From Segatella copri (GTDB taxonomy: Bacteria > Bacteroidota > Bacteroidia > Bacteroidales > Bacteroidaceae): a stretch of DNA of 64,000 bases. The notes under the pieces were generated by a model. The model worked only from the letters and a program-made list of their open reading frames with translations, searched no databases and was not told where the DNA came from. How positions within the stretch are numbered: position 1 is the stretch's first letter; each line of letters opens with the position of its first letter. The stretch is from assembly GCF_002224675.1 (NCBI RefSeq), contig NZ_NMPZ01000016.1:30748-94747 (forward strand), read 5' to 3'. Positions 16,977 to 26,131 of this stretch are shown one piece after another. A program made the translations under genes and the position numbers.

Positions 16977-17648
16977 ATGGATTATGTAATCATAGTAGCC
17001 GGAGGCAAGGGCCTCCGCATGGGAAGCGAGATTCCCAAGCAGTTTTTGCCAGTAGCTGGCAAGCCTATCCTGATGCGCACCATCGAGCGCTTCTACGAGT
17101 ACAGCCCAGAGTTGAACATCATCCTGGTGCTCCCGGAAAGCCAGCAGGAATACTGGCACCAGCTCTGCCAGGAGCATCATTTCAGCATCAAGCATCAGAT
17201 TGCCAATGGCGGCGATACCCGCTTCCAGTCATCCAAGAACGGACTGGCGCTGGTTCCTGATACCGAAGACGGCGTGGTAGGTTTCCACGATGGCGTGCGC
17301 CCTTTCGTATCTACAGAGGTAATCAATGAATGCTACGAGACGGCACGCGAGGAGTATGCAGCCATCCCGGTATATGCCGTTACCGATACCCTGCGCTACA
17401 TCGACCAGCACGGAGGCGGAAAGAATGTACTCCGCAGCGACTACCGTGTGGTTCAGACTCCCCAGACCTTCGACATCGGTCTAGCCAAGCAGGCATTCAA
17501 CCAGGAGTACAAGGAGCAGTTCACCGATGATGCATCGGTAGTAGAGAGCCTCGGCTGCCAGGTGGCAATGGTAGATGGCAATCGTGAGAACATCAAGATT
17601 ACCACCCCCTTCGACATCAAGATTGCCGAAGCCCTCCTGAATCAATAG
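16977..17648 (+). CDS. ispD: 2-C-methyl-D-erythritol 4-phosphate cytidylyltransferase
   Basis: MEP pathway enzyme that joins CTP and MEP to make CDP-ME. 223 aa with the nucleotide-binding opening [18 protein letters not shown] and [11 protein letters not shown]. The other MEP genes dxr (24173-23010) and ispF (49754-49275) are in the window. A second, divergent IspD-like protein at 43520-44239 probably has another substrate. It lies between the DJ-1 gene and recG. Confidence 0.93.
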   Translation: MDYVIIVAGGKGLRMGSEIPKQFLPVAGKPILMRTIERFYEYSPELNIILVLPESQQEYWHQLCQEHHFSIKHQIANGGDTRFQSSKNGLALVPDTEDGVVGFHDGVRPFVSTEVINECYETAREEYAAIPVYAVTDTLRYIDQHGGGKNVLRSDYRVVQTPQTFDIGLAKQAFNQEYKEQFTDDASVVESLGCQVAMVDGNRENIKITTPFDIKIAEALLNQ

Positions 17649-17691
17649 CCCGCCAGCGCAAGCCCGCTATCAGCAAGCTAGCCCCCCGTTC

Positions 17692-17710
17692 CAGGCGATT
17701 CCATCGCCTG
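17692..17710. repeat. Short palindrome CAGGCGAT-TCC-ATCGCCTG
   Basis: Perfect 8-bp arms with a 3-nt loop in the 88-bp gap between ispD and recG. The surrounding GC-rich sequence looks like decayed dispersed palindromic repeat DNA rather than a terminator, because no T-run follows. Confidence 0.5.
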
Positions 17711-17736
17711 TCCCCCATATCAAAACCATCACAAAC

Positions 17737-19833
17737 ATGAGCAGTATTCTAGATCAAGACATCCAATTCCTACCTAGCGTAGGCACCAAGACGAAAGAGA
17801 TTCTGAGCAAAGAGCTCGGCATCCGCTCGTATGGTGACCTGCTGGAATACTACCCCTACAAATACGTAGATCGCTCAAAAATCTTCCATATCAGCGAGTT
17901 AACTTCAGATATGCCCTTCGTACAGCTTAAGGGCAAGATCCTGAGCTACGAGGAAGTCGATATCGGCAAGCGCAACAAGATGCTCGTGGCGCATTTCTCC
18001 GATGGCTACGGCGTGGTAGATCTGGTATGGTTCCGCAGCGCCCAGTACATCATCAAGAGCTACAAGATAGGCACCGAATACATCGTCTTCGGCAAGCCGT
18101 CCGCCTATAACGGCAGATTCCAGTTTGCCCATCCCGACATAGATGATGCAAGCAAGCTGCAGATTTCCGAGATGGGAATGCAGCCCTTCTACGGGTTGAC
18201 AGAAAACATGAAGAAGCGCGGTTATACCTCACGAAGCATCGAAAGGATAACCCGCAACCTGGTCAGCATTCTCCCACCTCTGCCCGAAACGCTCCCCGAC
18301 TTCATCGTCAACCGCCTGCATCTCGTATCCCGCGATGCCGCCCTCCGGATGATCCACTATCCCCATTCCCACCAGGAAATGCAGAAGGCGCAGGTTAGAC
18401 TGAAGTTCGAGGAGCTGTTCTACGTGCAGCTTAATATATTAAGGTACGCGAGCGACCAGCGACGAAAATACCGCGGCTACATCTTCAACCGCATCGGAGA
18501 CATCTTCAACGGCTTCTACGCCCATCATCTTCCGTTCGAACTCACGGGTGCCCAGAAACGGGTGATGCACGAGATCAGGGCCGATATGTGCAGCGGCAGA
18601 CAGATGAACCGGCTCCTTCAGGGCGACGTAGGTTCGGGCAAGACGCTCGTAGCCCTGATGACTATGCTCATCGCTCTGGACAACGGCTATCAAGCCTGTC
18701 TGATGGCACCTACCGAAATCCTCGCAGAGCAGCATCTGCAGACTATCCGCGATTTCCTGCAGGGCATGGACATCCGGGTGGAACTCCTCACCGGCATCGT
18801 CAAGGGCAAGAAACGGAAGGAGATACTCGACGGACTTGCCACCGGCGATATCCAGATACTGATAGGCACGCATGCCGTGATAGAAGACCCTGTGGCTTTC
18901 CATCGCCTTGGCGTAGCGGTAATCGACGAGCAGCACCGGTTTGGAGTGGCGCAGAGAGCCAAGCTCTGGGCGAAGAGCGAGAATCCGCCCCATGTGCTGG
19001 TGATGACCGCCACCCCTATCCCCCGCACGCTGGCGATGACCATCTATGGCGATCTGGACGTGAGCGTAATAGACGAGTTGCCGCCTGGCAGAAAACCGAT
19101 TCAGACACTGCATAAGTTTGATAATCAGCTCACCAGTCTCTATCAGAGCATCCGCCGGCAGATTAATCTGGGCAGACAGGTCTATATCGTCTTCCCGCTG
19201 ATCAAGGAGAACGAAAAGATAGACCTGAAGAATCTGGAAGAAGGTTATGAGACGCTGAAGCAGGCTTTTCCGGAGTTCCGCCTGAGCAAGATTCACGGCA
19301 GGATGAAATCTGCCGAAAAAGAAGCTGAGATGGAGCAGTTTGTGAAGGGAAAGACCCAGATTCTCGTTGCCACCACCGTGATAGAGGTAGGCGTGAATGT
19401 GCCGAACGCCTCGGTGATGGTAATCCTGGATGCCCAACGCTTCGGACTCTCGCAGCTGCATCAGCTCAGAGGACGAGTGGGACGTGGCTGCGACCAGAGC
19501 TACTGCATCCTGGTAACCGGTTACAAACTTTCAGAAGAAACCCGCAAGCGAATAGACATCATGTGTGATACCAACGATGGATTCCGCATAGCCGAAGCCG
19601 ACCTGAAGCTCCGTGGTCCGGGCGACCTGGAGGGCACCCAGCAGAGCGGAATGGCATTCGACCTGAAAATAGCGAATATAGCCCGAGACGGCCAACTGGT
19701 GCAGCTAGCCCGTACCGAGGCCCAGGCCATCATCGATGCCGATCCACAATGCGAGCATCCTCAGAATTCTCTTCTCTGGAACCGGCTCCGGGAGCTCAAG
19801 AAAACCCATATCAATTGGGCAGCCATCAGCTAG
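17737..19833 (+). CDS. recG: ATP-dependent DNA helicase RecG
   Basis: Branch-migration helicase for stalled forks and recombination. 698 aa, the usual length. N-terminal wedge/OB domain, Walker A LQGDVGSGKT, DExH-type IDEQHRFGVAQR, MTATPIPRTL (motif III), IVFPLIKENEKIDL, and C-terminal motifs LHQLRGRVGRG with the RecG TRG-like region IMCDTNDGFRIAEADLKLRGPG. ATG at 17737. Likely continues the ispD transcript, 88 bp downstream. Confidence 0.97.
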   Translation: MSSILDQDIQFLPSVGTKTKEILSKELGIRSYGDLLEYYPYKYVDRSKIFHISELTSDMPFVQLKGKILSYEEVDIGKRNKMLVAHFSDGYGVVDLVWFRSAQYIIKSYKIGTEYIVFGKPSAYNGRFQFAHPDIDDASKLQISEMGMQPFYGLTENMKKRGYTSRSIERITRNLVSILPPLPETLPDFIVNRLHLVSRDAALRMIHYPHSHQEMQKAQVRLKFEELFYVQLNILRYASDQRRKYRGYIFNRIGDIFNGFYAHHLPFELTGAQKRVMHEIRADMCSGRQMNRLLQGDVGSGKTLVALMTMLIALDNGYQACLMAPTEILAEQHLQTIRDFLQGMDIRVELLTGIVKGKKRKEILDGLATGDIQILIGTHAVIEDPVAFHRLGVAVIDEQHRFGVAQRAKLWAKSENPPHVLVMTATPIPRTLAMTIYGDLDVSVIDELPPGRKPIQTLHKFDNQLTSLYQSIRRQINLGRQVYIVFPLIKENEKIDLKNLEEGYETLKQAFPEFRLSKIHGRMKSAEKEAEMEQFVKGKTQILVATTVIEVGVNVPNASVMVILDAQRFGLSQLHQLRGRVGRGCDQSYCILVTGYKLSEETRKRIDIMCDTNDGFRIAEADLKLRGPGDLEGTQQSGMAFDLKIANIARDGQLVQLARTEAQAIIDADPQCEHPQNSLLWNRLRELKKTHINWAAIS

Positions 19834-19866
19834 CAGAAAAAGATCAAAAAATAAAAAAGCAAAGAA

Positions 19867-20220
19867 ATGGATAAAAGACGCAAACCAGCCATCCGGGAGC
19901 CTCGTCCCCACCTCACCATGGAGGAGATGAGATCCTATCTCACATCCCTAAAGAAAATAGAAAGCGTAACGGGCATCCGCTACATCAAGCTCCACGTTAC
20001 CGCCAAGATGATTATAGGTATCCGCGAAGCATCGGGCAAGGAATTCACCATCAATCTCGATGATCTTTTCCGTGCCTACAACGAGTGCCTGCGCTTTACA
20101 AGCCCAGAAGTCAAGAAGTACATCTTCATGGGCCATTCACCCGCCGTGGCGCTGCTCAGAAGACTGCAAAACCGGCAACCTGTTGATACAGAATCTTTCC
20201 ACGAAGAAGAAAAGAAATGA
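19867..20220 (+). CDS. Conserved hypothetical protein, 117 aa
   Basis: Starts 33 bp after recG with a reasonable upstream purine-rich site (AAAGAAATG). Basic N-terminus (MDKRRKPAIREPRPH) and an alpha/beta middle (IESVTGIRYIKLHVTAKMIIGIREASGKEF). No family recognised and no signal peptide or membrane segment. The codon use matches recG and the frame is clean, so it is probably real and co-transcribed with recG. Confidence 0.65.
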   Translation: MDKRRKPAIREPRPHLTMEEMRSYLTSLKKIESVTGIRYIKLHVTAKMIIGIREASGKEFTINLDDLFRAYNECLRFTSPEVKKYIFMGHSPAVALLRRLQNRQPVDTESFHEEEKK

Positions 20221-20294
20221 AAAGGTGCTCCGGAAAGCCTATTTGTCAAAAATATAAAAAAGAAAATCCTAACAAAGGTTAAAAACAAAAAGTC

Positions 20295-20359
20295 AGCGTT
20301 AAATATCAAGCAGATAGCGTTAACAACCTTGGTTTTTTGGAATATTCTTGTTATATTTG
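20295..20359 (+). promoter_or_regulatory. Promoter of the M23 peptidase gene
   Basis: CTTG at 20328-20331, 20 bp, then TATATTTG at 20352-20359 fits the Bacteroidetes -33/-7 pattern. Two direct copies of AGCGTTAA at 20295 and 20316, 21 bp apart, sit just upstream and could be a tandem activator site. Confidence 0.6.
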
Positions 20360-20489
20360 CAACGTCTATATAACAAAATCACATCTTAAGGCACTTGCTT
20401 TAGTGGTTTTGGCAGGATTTTTTGCTATATTACGTTCTGCACTTATTGACACAATGGACCTAAAAAAGAAAATAGAATTTAAAAGTAGT

Positions 20490-21437
20490 ATGAGTTTTAG
20501 AAAGCAAATAAAGAAAATTTCGGTCGTGGCATTGTTGGCGTTAACAACTGTACCCGTTTGCGGTCAGGACTTATTAGCCAGACAAGCTCCAGTTGACCAT
20601 CGAATGAAATCATTGGATACTCTCGCAGTATCGCATTATCGACTGATGGAAGATCGAGAAAACCCTTCTGCAGAACTGTATGAGGATTTCTCCAACAAGT
20701 ATGCCCACAAGGCAACCACATTGCCTGAGCGCTACCGTATCGACCTCCGTCACTTCTGTATGCCAACTTCTAGTCGTGTTGTCACAAGTAACTTCGGTTA
20801 CCGTGCTAGCTTTGGCCGCCAACATAAAGGTATGGACATCAAGGTTTATATTGGCGACTCAATCCACGCAGCCTTCTCAGGCAAAGTTCGCATAGTAAGA
20901 TACGACCGTGGTGGTTATGGTAAGTTCATCGTAATCCGTCACAACAATGGCTTGGAGACCATCTATGGCCATCTCTCTGAGCAGCTCGTTTCAGAGAACC
21001 AGGAAGTAAGAGCCGGAGAAGTAATCGGCTTGGGTGGTAATACAGGTAGAAGTACAGGTTCTCACCTCCACTTCGAGACTCGTCTCTGCGGTGTAGCCCT
21101 GAACCCAGCCCTGTTCTTCGACTTCCGCAACCAGGACGTTACCGGTGACTTCTACAATTTCAACCGTGATACTTACGAAAGCGAGTATGCTGAGGCAAAT
21201 GCAGCCCGTGGCAAGATTGGCAACGGCGGCTATACCCGAGAGCAGGTAAACGGTGGCGAAGTGGGCAGATATACCACAAGCGCATCTGGCGAGAAGCTTT
21301 ACCACAAGGTAAAGGCTGGCGAGACTTTGACGAGCATTGCTGAAAAACGTGGCGTTAGCGTAGAGCAGATTTGCCGCCTCAATGGCTATCGCAAGGATAA
21401 GAAGCTGTCTCCAGGACAGATTATCCGCTACTCTTAA
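20490..21437 (+). CDS. M23 peptidase with LysM domain (murein hydrolase)
   Basis: Probable peptidoglycan endopeptidase or septation factor. Starting at 20490 gives 315 aa and a clean signal peptide (MSFRKQIKKISVVALLALTT, cleavage near CGQ). An upstream in-frame start at 20337 overlaps the promoter and is rejected. M23 core: FGYRASFGRQHKGMDI (zinc HxxxD), YGHLSE and GSHLHFETR (HxH). A C-terminal LysM domain (YHKVKAGETLTSIAEKRGVS...) binds the wall. The zinc ligands appear intact, so it should be active. Followed by a strong terminator. Confidence 0.92.
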   Translation: MSFRKQIKKISVVALLALTTVPVCGQDLLARQAPVDHRMKSLDTLAVSHYRLMEDRENPSAELYEDFSNKYAHKATTLPERYRIDLRHFCMPTSSRVVTSNFGYRASFGRQHKGMDIKVYIGDSIHAAFSGKVRIVRYDRGGYGKFIVIRHNNGLETIYGHLSEQLVSENQEVRAGEVIGLGGNTGRSTGSHLHFETRLCGVALNPALFFDFRNQDVTGDFYNFNRDTYESEYAEANAARGKIGNGGYTREQVNGGEVGRYTTSASGEKLYHKVKAGETLTSIAEKRGVSVEQICRLNGYRKDKKLSPGQIIRYS

Positions 21438-21464
21438 ATTACCAGTAAGTTATAATATACAAAC

Positions 21465-21507
21465 AAAAAAAGAGATAAGCATCACGAAGTGCTTATCTCT
21501 TTTTTTT
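21465..21507. terminator. Terminator between the M23 gene and rseP
   Basis: AAAAAGAGATAAGCA and its complement TGCTTATCTCTTTTT around a short loop, followed by T8. A-run and T-run flanks on both sides let it serve both converging genes. Confidence 0.85.
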
Positions 21508-21537
21508 GTCTGTATCTATTATATTCTCCAGCGGCCA

Positions 21538-22920
21538 TTACATCAAGCCGAAGAATCGCAATACATCGTTCAGATTCGCTACAACAAGCAGCAGCAGGAG
21601 GATTCCGAATCCTACGTACTCTGCACGTTCCATGAACTTATCGCCAGGCTTACGACCCGTAATTACCTCGTAGAGGAGGAAGAAAACATGACCACCATCC
21701 AATGCCGGGATAGGCAGGATATTCATGAATGCCAGAATAATGCTCAGGAATGCTGTCATCATCCAGAAGGCGTGCCAATCCCACATAGAAGGGAAGAGGC
21801 TACCCAGGGCTCCGAAACCGCCCAGACTCTTGGCGCCCTCCTTGGTGAATACATATTTCATATCGCCTACATAACCCGAAAGCACATTCCAGCCATACTT
21901 CACACCAGCTGGGAAACTCTGGAAGAAGCCATAACTGATATGGGTTACCTTGTAATCGAGCATCACAGGATGATTATAGAAGCCGAACTTCACACCCTCA
22001 TCGCCTGACTGAAGCAATACGCTGTTCTTCAGGGTATCGCCAGAAGCCTTCACATACTCAACACTGGCTGTGAGTGCCTTCACGCTGTCCTGATGAGAGG
22101 TAGCAGCGGTAAGCATATCGTTCACACGGCCCATCTCCAACTGGAAATCGTTGAAAGACTCCACTTTCTTGCCGTTTACGGTCAGGACCTTGTCACCCTT
22201 CACCAATCCCAGTTTGCTGGCAGGCGAATCCTTCATCACACTGTCTATCTGCAATGGGATATACACCTCAACGAATCGAGGGCTCTCCTTGATCATGCTC
22301 AGCATATCAAGATCGCCAGGCAGATTCAAGCTCATCGGCTTGCCGCCACGGATGATATTCACACGGGTGGCTGTAGAGAGATCGCGATACATATCGCCAT
22401 CATAGGTCTTGAACTCGCCCTTGTCGGTACCAACCAGGATATCGTGATCCTGGAAGCCCAAAGCCTTGGCCTCTGTATTGAACTTCATTCCCTGGGTCAT
22501 GTGCTTGGTAGCCACATAGTCGTCACCCCAATGGAAAAGAATCATGGAATAGATGAAGAGCGCCAGCAAAAAGTTGACCAGCACACCACCTATCATGATC
22601 AGCATTCGCTGCCAGGCAGGTTTGCTTCGGAACTCGTATGGCTGCATAGGCTGCTTGAGCTGCTCGGTATCGAAACTCTCATCTATCATACCCGAAATCT
22701 TGCAATATCCGCCCAATGGTAGCCATCCCAAACCATAAGTGGTATCAGAGTTCTTTGGCTTGAACTCGAAAAGGTGGAACCATGGATCGAAGAACAGATA
22801 GAACTTCTCCACTCTTACGCCAAAGAGCTTGGAGAAGAAAAAGTGTCCGCCCTCATGGAGCAGCACCAGGATGGAAAGCGATAGCATCAACTGCAACGCT
22901 TTGATCAAAAATACTTCCAT
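21538..22920 (-). CDS. rseP: RIP metalloprotease RseP (site-2 protease)
   Basis: Inner-membrane zinc protease that cuts transmembrane anti-sigma factors or remnant signal peptides. 460 aa. Active site HEGGH at 22-26, a middle PDZ domain (SPASKLGLVKGDKVLTVNGK), and the third-helix motif NILPIPALDGGH. Several membrane segments. Last gene of the tsaB-DUF4290-murA-rimM-dxr-rseP run on the minus strand. Confidence 0.94.
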   Translation of the reverse strand: MEVFLIKALQLMLSLSILVLLHEGGHFFFSKLFGVRVEKFYLFFDPWFHLFEFKPKNSDTTYGLGWLPLGGYCKISGMIDESFDTEQLKQPMQPYEFRSKPAWQRMLIMIGGVLVNFLLALFIYSMILFHWGDDYVATKHMTQGMKFNTEAKALGFQDHDILVGTDKGEFKTYDGDMYRDLSTATRVNIIRGGKPMSLNLPGDLDMLSMIKESPRFVEVYIPLQIDSVMKDSPASKLGLVKGDKVLTVNGKKVESFNDFQLEMGRVNDMLTAATSHQDSVKALTASVEYVKASGDTLKNSVLLQSGDEGVKFGFYNHPVMLDYKVTHISYGFFQSFPAGVKYGWNVLSGYVGDMKYVFTKEGAKSLGGFGALGSLFPSMWDWHAFWMMTAFLSIILAFMNILPIPALDGGHVFFLLYEVITGRKPGDKFMERAEYVGFGILLLLLVVANLNDVLRFFGLM

Positions 22921-22925
22921 TTATT

Positions 22926-23027
22926 TACTTTGAACTGTGAACCTTGAACTTTGAACTTGATGATTAGTCCTATATTCTGCGTTCATTTTTAACTATTAAC
23001 TATTAATTATTAACCATTAACTTTCAT
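22926..23027. repeat. Simple repeats between dxr and rseP
   Basis: Two low-complexity runs: heptamer-like TTTGAAC / TGAACTT copies (about 22928-22961) and octamer-like TTAACTAT copies (about 22988-23018). Shorter runs of the TTTGAA type precede rimM (24745-24768) and follow dxr (24181-24200), and others lie inside the primase gene. Confidence 0.7.
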
Positions 23028-24173
23028 CAACTCTGCGGCAATACGGCGCGCCTCGGCATCAGTCTGCAGATAGACATCAAGATCAGGATTGCTGTCGAAA
23101 GTGGCCTTTGCCATCGTCTTCTCGATGATATCCGCCATCTGCAGGAAACCGCATTCGCCCTTGCGGAAGCCGGCATTCACAATCTCATTGGCTGCATTCA
23201 CGATGCACGACATATTGCCACCCTTCTTGATGGCATCAAAGGCAAGCTGCAGACACTTGAACTTCTTGTAATCAGGCTCAAAGAACTGCAAGTCTTGAGC
23301 CTTGAAGAGGTCGAGACGATCGCCATTGAGATGCAGGCGCTGTGGGAAGGAGAAGGCATACTGGATAGGCAGACGCATATCCGGCACACCCAACTGAGCC
23401 TTCACGGCACCATCAGCAAACTGTACGGCACTGTGTACGATGCTCTGTGGATGAATCAGCACCTGAATCTTCTCGGCAGGAACGCCGAAGAGCCACTTAG
23501 CCTCTGTCACTTCGAAACCCTTGTTCATCAATGACGCAGAATCGATGGTAATCTTGGCGCCCATATCCCAGGTAGGATGCTTCAGCGCATCGGCAGCGGT
23601 AACCTTCTCCAGCTGCTCGTGGGTAAAGTTGCGGAAAGGACCGCCAGAGCAGGTAAGGAGGAGCTTCTCTACCTCGTTATCGCCCTCGCCCACCAGACTC
23701 TGGAAGATGGCGCTATGCTCGCTATCCACAGGAAGGATAGGCACGTGATATTCCTGGGCAAGATTGCAGATCAGCTCACCTGCCACCACCAGGGTCTCCT
23801 TGTTGGCAAGACAGATCTTCTTGCGAGCCTTGATGGCATGGATGGTTGGCTCCAGACCGGAAAAACCTACCATGGATGCAAGCACCATATCAATAGGCTC
23901 TGCCTGCACGATATCGCAGAGCGCCTGGGCACCGGCATAGACCTTGATATCAGGTTCATCGCTGAGCAGATTCTTCAACTCGTCGTAATGCGCCTCATTG
24001 GCAACCACTACAGCAGCAGGATGGAACTTATGCGCCTGCTCGGCAAGCTCCTTCACCCTGTTATTGGCGGTAAGGCAATATACCTCGTAAAGGTCGCTGT
24101 GCTGCTCGATGACATCCAGCGCCTGTGTGCCAATACTTCCCGTAGAACCGAGAATACATATCTGTTGTTTCAT
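23010..24173 (-). CDS. dxr: 1-deoxy-D-xylulose 5-phosphate reductoisomerase
   Basis: Second step of the MEP isoprenoid pathway, NADPH-dependent. 387 aa. N-terminal nucleotide fold ILGSTGSIGTQALDVI, the metal/substrate region PVDSEHSAIFQSL, SCSGGPFR-like TCSGGPFRNF, and DMGAKITIDSASLMNKGFE. Its codons end in the simple-repeat tract. Downstream of rimM in the same direction. Confidence 0.96.
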   Translation of the reverse strand: MKQQICILGSTGSIGTQALDVIEQHSDLYEVYCLTANNRVKELAEQAHKFHPAAVVVANEAHYDELKNLLSDEPDIKVYAGAQALCDIVQAEPIDMVLASMVGFSGLEPTIHAIKARKKICLANKETLVVAGELICNLAQEYHVPILPVDSEHSAIFQSLVGEGDNEVEKLLLTCSGGPFRNFTHEQLEKVTAADALKHPTWDMGAKITIDSASLMNKGFEVTEAKWLFGVPAEKIQVLIHPQSIVHSAVQFADGAVKAQLGVPDMRLPIQYAFSFPQRLHLNGDRLDLFKAQDLQFFEPDYKKFKCLQLAFDAIKKGGNMSCIVNAANEIVNAGFRKGECGFLQMADIIEKTMAKATFDSNPDLDVYLQTDAEARRIAAELMKVNG

Positions 24174-24219
24174 TTTATTTAGAACTTTGAAATTTGAACT
24201 TCTTCACTCTTCACTTAAC

Positions 24220-24741
24220 TTACAAATCGAGCAGCCCCTCTGGGATTGCCATTCTGATTTCCTTTTTTTCAGCACTCACCTCTTCTATCAAGTCGTTGCT
24301 GGCAGGAATCAGCAGGTCATCACCTTCGGGGGTTGTTACCTCGAAAAGGAGATTGAGCGTGGAATCATCTACACGATCCAGAGTTCCCACCACCTTTCCG
24401 GTTACGGCATCCACCAGCTGGAAGCCGATGATTTCTGCCCAGGTCATGTTCTCTCCATCGCTATCCGAGAGGTGGCGAGGGAAAAAGACCTCACATCCGG
24501 TATAGTTGCGCGCCTGCTCCTGCGTATCGATATCCTCGAACTTCACGAGCACATTCTCATCGTTCTTGAAGCGATACTCCTCCAGATAGAAAGGCACCAG
24601 GATGCCATCGATATCAAGAACAAGATATTCTGCATCCACACGGTCGAAGACATCATCGGTGATGGCAAAGGTTATCTCGCCCTTCACTCCATGAGGCTTG
24701 CCCAGCTTACCTATCTTATATACTTCGTCACGTCTTATCAT
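24220..24741 (-). CDS. rimM: Ribosome maturation factor RimM
   Basis: Assists assembly of the 30S head with S19. 173 aa: an N-terminal barrel (VYKIGKLGKPHGVKGEITF) and a C-terminal PRC-barrel (GFQLVDAVTGKVVGTLDRV, ending in IPEGLLDL). Located between murA and dxr, with 31 bp to murA. Confidence 0.94.
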   Translation of the reverse strand: MIRRDEVYKIGKLGKPHGVKGEITFAITDDVFDRVDAEYLVLDIDGILVPFYLEEYRFKNDENVLVKFEDIDTQEQARNYTGCEVFFPRHLSDSDGENMTWAEIIGFQLVDAVTGKVVGTLDRVDDSTLNLLFEVTTPEGDDLLIPASNDLIEEVSAEKKEIRMAIPEGLLDL

Positions 24742-24772
24742 AATTTACTTGGAACTTTGAATTTTGTTACAC

Positions 24773-26083
24773 CTAGTCGCTGACACGGGTAATCTTGGCA
24801 CCCAACTGGTTCAGGCGCTGCTCGATATCCTCGTAGCCACGGTCTATTTGGGCGATATTAGCAATACGGCTGGTGCCGTTGGCGCTCATCGCAGCAATCA
24901 GCAGGGCAATACCGGCACGGATATCCGGACTCGTCATTCTGCCCGGACGCAGCTTCAGCTTGTGATCATGACCTACCACCACTGCACGGTGAGGATCGCA
25001 GAGGATGATCTGCGCACCCATATCTATCAGTTTATCCACGAAGAAGAGACGGCTCTCGAACATCTTCTGATGGAAAAGCACACTTCCGCGAGCCTGGGTT
25101 GCCACCACGAGGAGCACCGACAGGAGGTCTGGCGTAAGTCCTGGCCATGGTGCATCTGCCAGGGTCATGATGGTGCCATCAATGAACGAGTCGATCACAT
25201 AGTGCTTCTGTTCCGGAATGAAGAGGTCATCGCCCTCTACCTTCACCTTCACACCGAGTCGGCGGAAGGCATCAGGAATGATACCCAGGTCCTTCACCGA
25301 CACATCCTTGATGCGGATGCCGGCTCCACACATGGCAGCCATACCGATGAAGGAACCCACCTCGATCATATCAGGCAGGATGCGATGCTCGGCGCCATGC
25401 AGCTTCTCCACACCCACGATGGTGAGCAGATTGCTGGCAATGCCACTGATCTGGGCACCCATAGAATTGAGCAGGTGACAGAGCTGCTGGATGTATGGTT
25501 CGCAGGCTGCATTATAGATGGTGGTGGTTCCCTTGGCAAGAACCGCCGCCATGATGATGTTGGCAGTACCGGTAACCGAAGCCTCATCAAGCAGCATATA
25601 GCATCCCTTCAGCTTCTTGGCCTGTATCTGATATACATTGCGCTCCTCATCGTGTACGAAGGTTGCACCCAGGTACTTGAATCCCAGGAAGTGGGTATCA
25701 AGACGGCGGCGGCCGATCTTATCGCCACCCGGCTTGGCGATGGTAGCCTTGCCGAATCTGCCGAGCAAGGGTCCGAACATCAGTACACTGCCACGCAGCG
25801 AAGAACACTTCTTCACGAACTCCAGACTGTCGAGATAATCCAGTTTCAGCTCATCACTCTGGAAGGTATAATCATGACGGCTGTTTCGGGTTACCTTCAC
25901 ACCGATTTCCTGGAGCAACTTGATCAGGTTGTTCACATCCAGGATGTCCGGCACATTGGTAATGCGCACGGGTTCATCGGTAAGAATGGTGGTACAGATC
26001 ACCTGCAGCGCCTCATTCTTGGCTCCCTGCGGGGTGATGGTACCTTGGAGCGGATGACCGCCCTCTATGATGAAAGACTCCAT
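24773..26083 (-). CDS. murA: UDP-N-acetylglucosamine 1-carboxyvinyltransferase
   Basis: First committed step of peptidoglycan synthesis: adds enolpyruvate from PEP to UDP-GlcNAc. 436 aa, with the inside-out barrel repeats (GTITPQGAKNEALQV near the start). In the active loop KPGGDKIGRRRLDTHFLG, Asp (about residue 121) replaces the Cys that fosfomycin attacks in E. coli (Cys115). That replacement is known to give intrinsic fosfomycin resistance in other bacteria. Co-directional with DUF4290 upstream. Confidence 0.95.
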   Translation of the reverse strand: MESFIIEGGHPLQGTITPQGAKNEALQVICTTILTDEPVRITNVPDILDVNNLIKLLQEIGVKVTRNSRHDYTFQSDELKLDYLDSLEFVKKCSSLRGSVLMFGPLLGRFGKATIAKPGGDKIGRRRLDTHFLGFKYLGATFVHDEERNVYQIQAKKLKGCYMLLDEASVTGTANIIMAAVLAKGTTTIYNAACEPYIQQLCHLLNSMGAQISGIASNLLTIVGVEKLHGAEHRILPDMIEVGSFIGMAAMCGAGIRIKDVSVKDLGIIPDAFRRLGVKVKVEGDDLFIPEQKHYVIDSFIDGTIMTLADAPWPGLTPDLLSVLLVVATQARGSVLFHQKMFESRLFFVDKLIDMGAQIILCDPHRAVVVGHDHKLKLRPGRMTSPDIRAGIALLIAAMSANGTSRIANIAQIDRGYEDIEQRLNQLGAKITRVSD

Positions 26084-26131
26084 AAGCTTGTCTAATTATT
26101 ATAATCTAATTATCTAAATTACAAAAAGTGA

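Noticed and set aside
18439..19461. 340-codon open frame on the minus strand inside recG
   Set aside because: Antisense shadow of a high-GC helicase gene; recG motifs are continuous through it.
20337..20489. N-terminal extension of the M23 peptidase
   Set aside because: It includes the -7 promoter box and would bury the signal peptide.
24764..26095. Long open frame on the plus strand opposite murA
   Set aside because: It overlaps murA entirely, has unusual His/Gln-rich translation and no known domain; murA is well supported.
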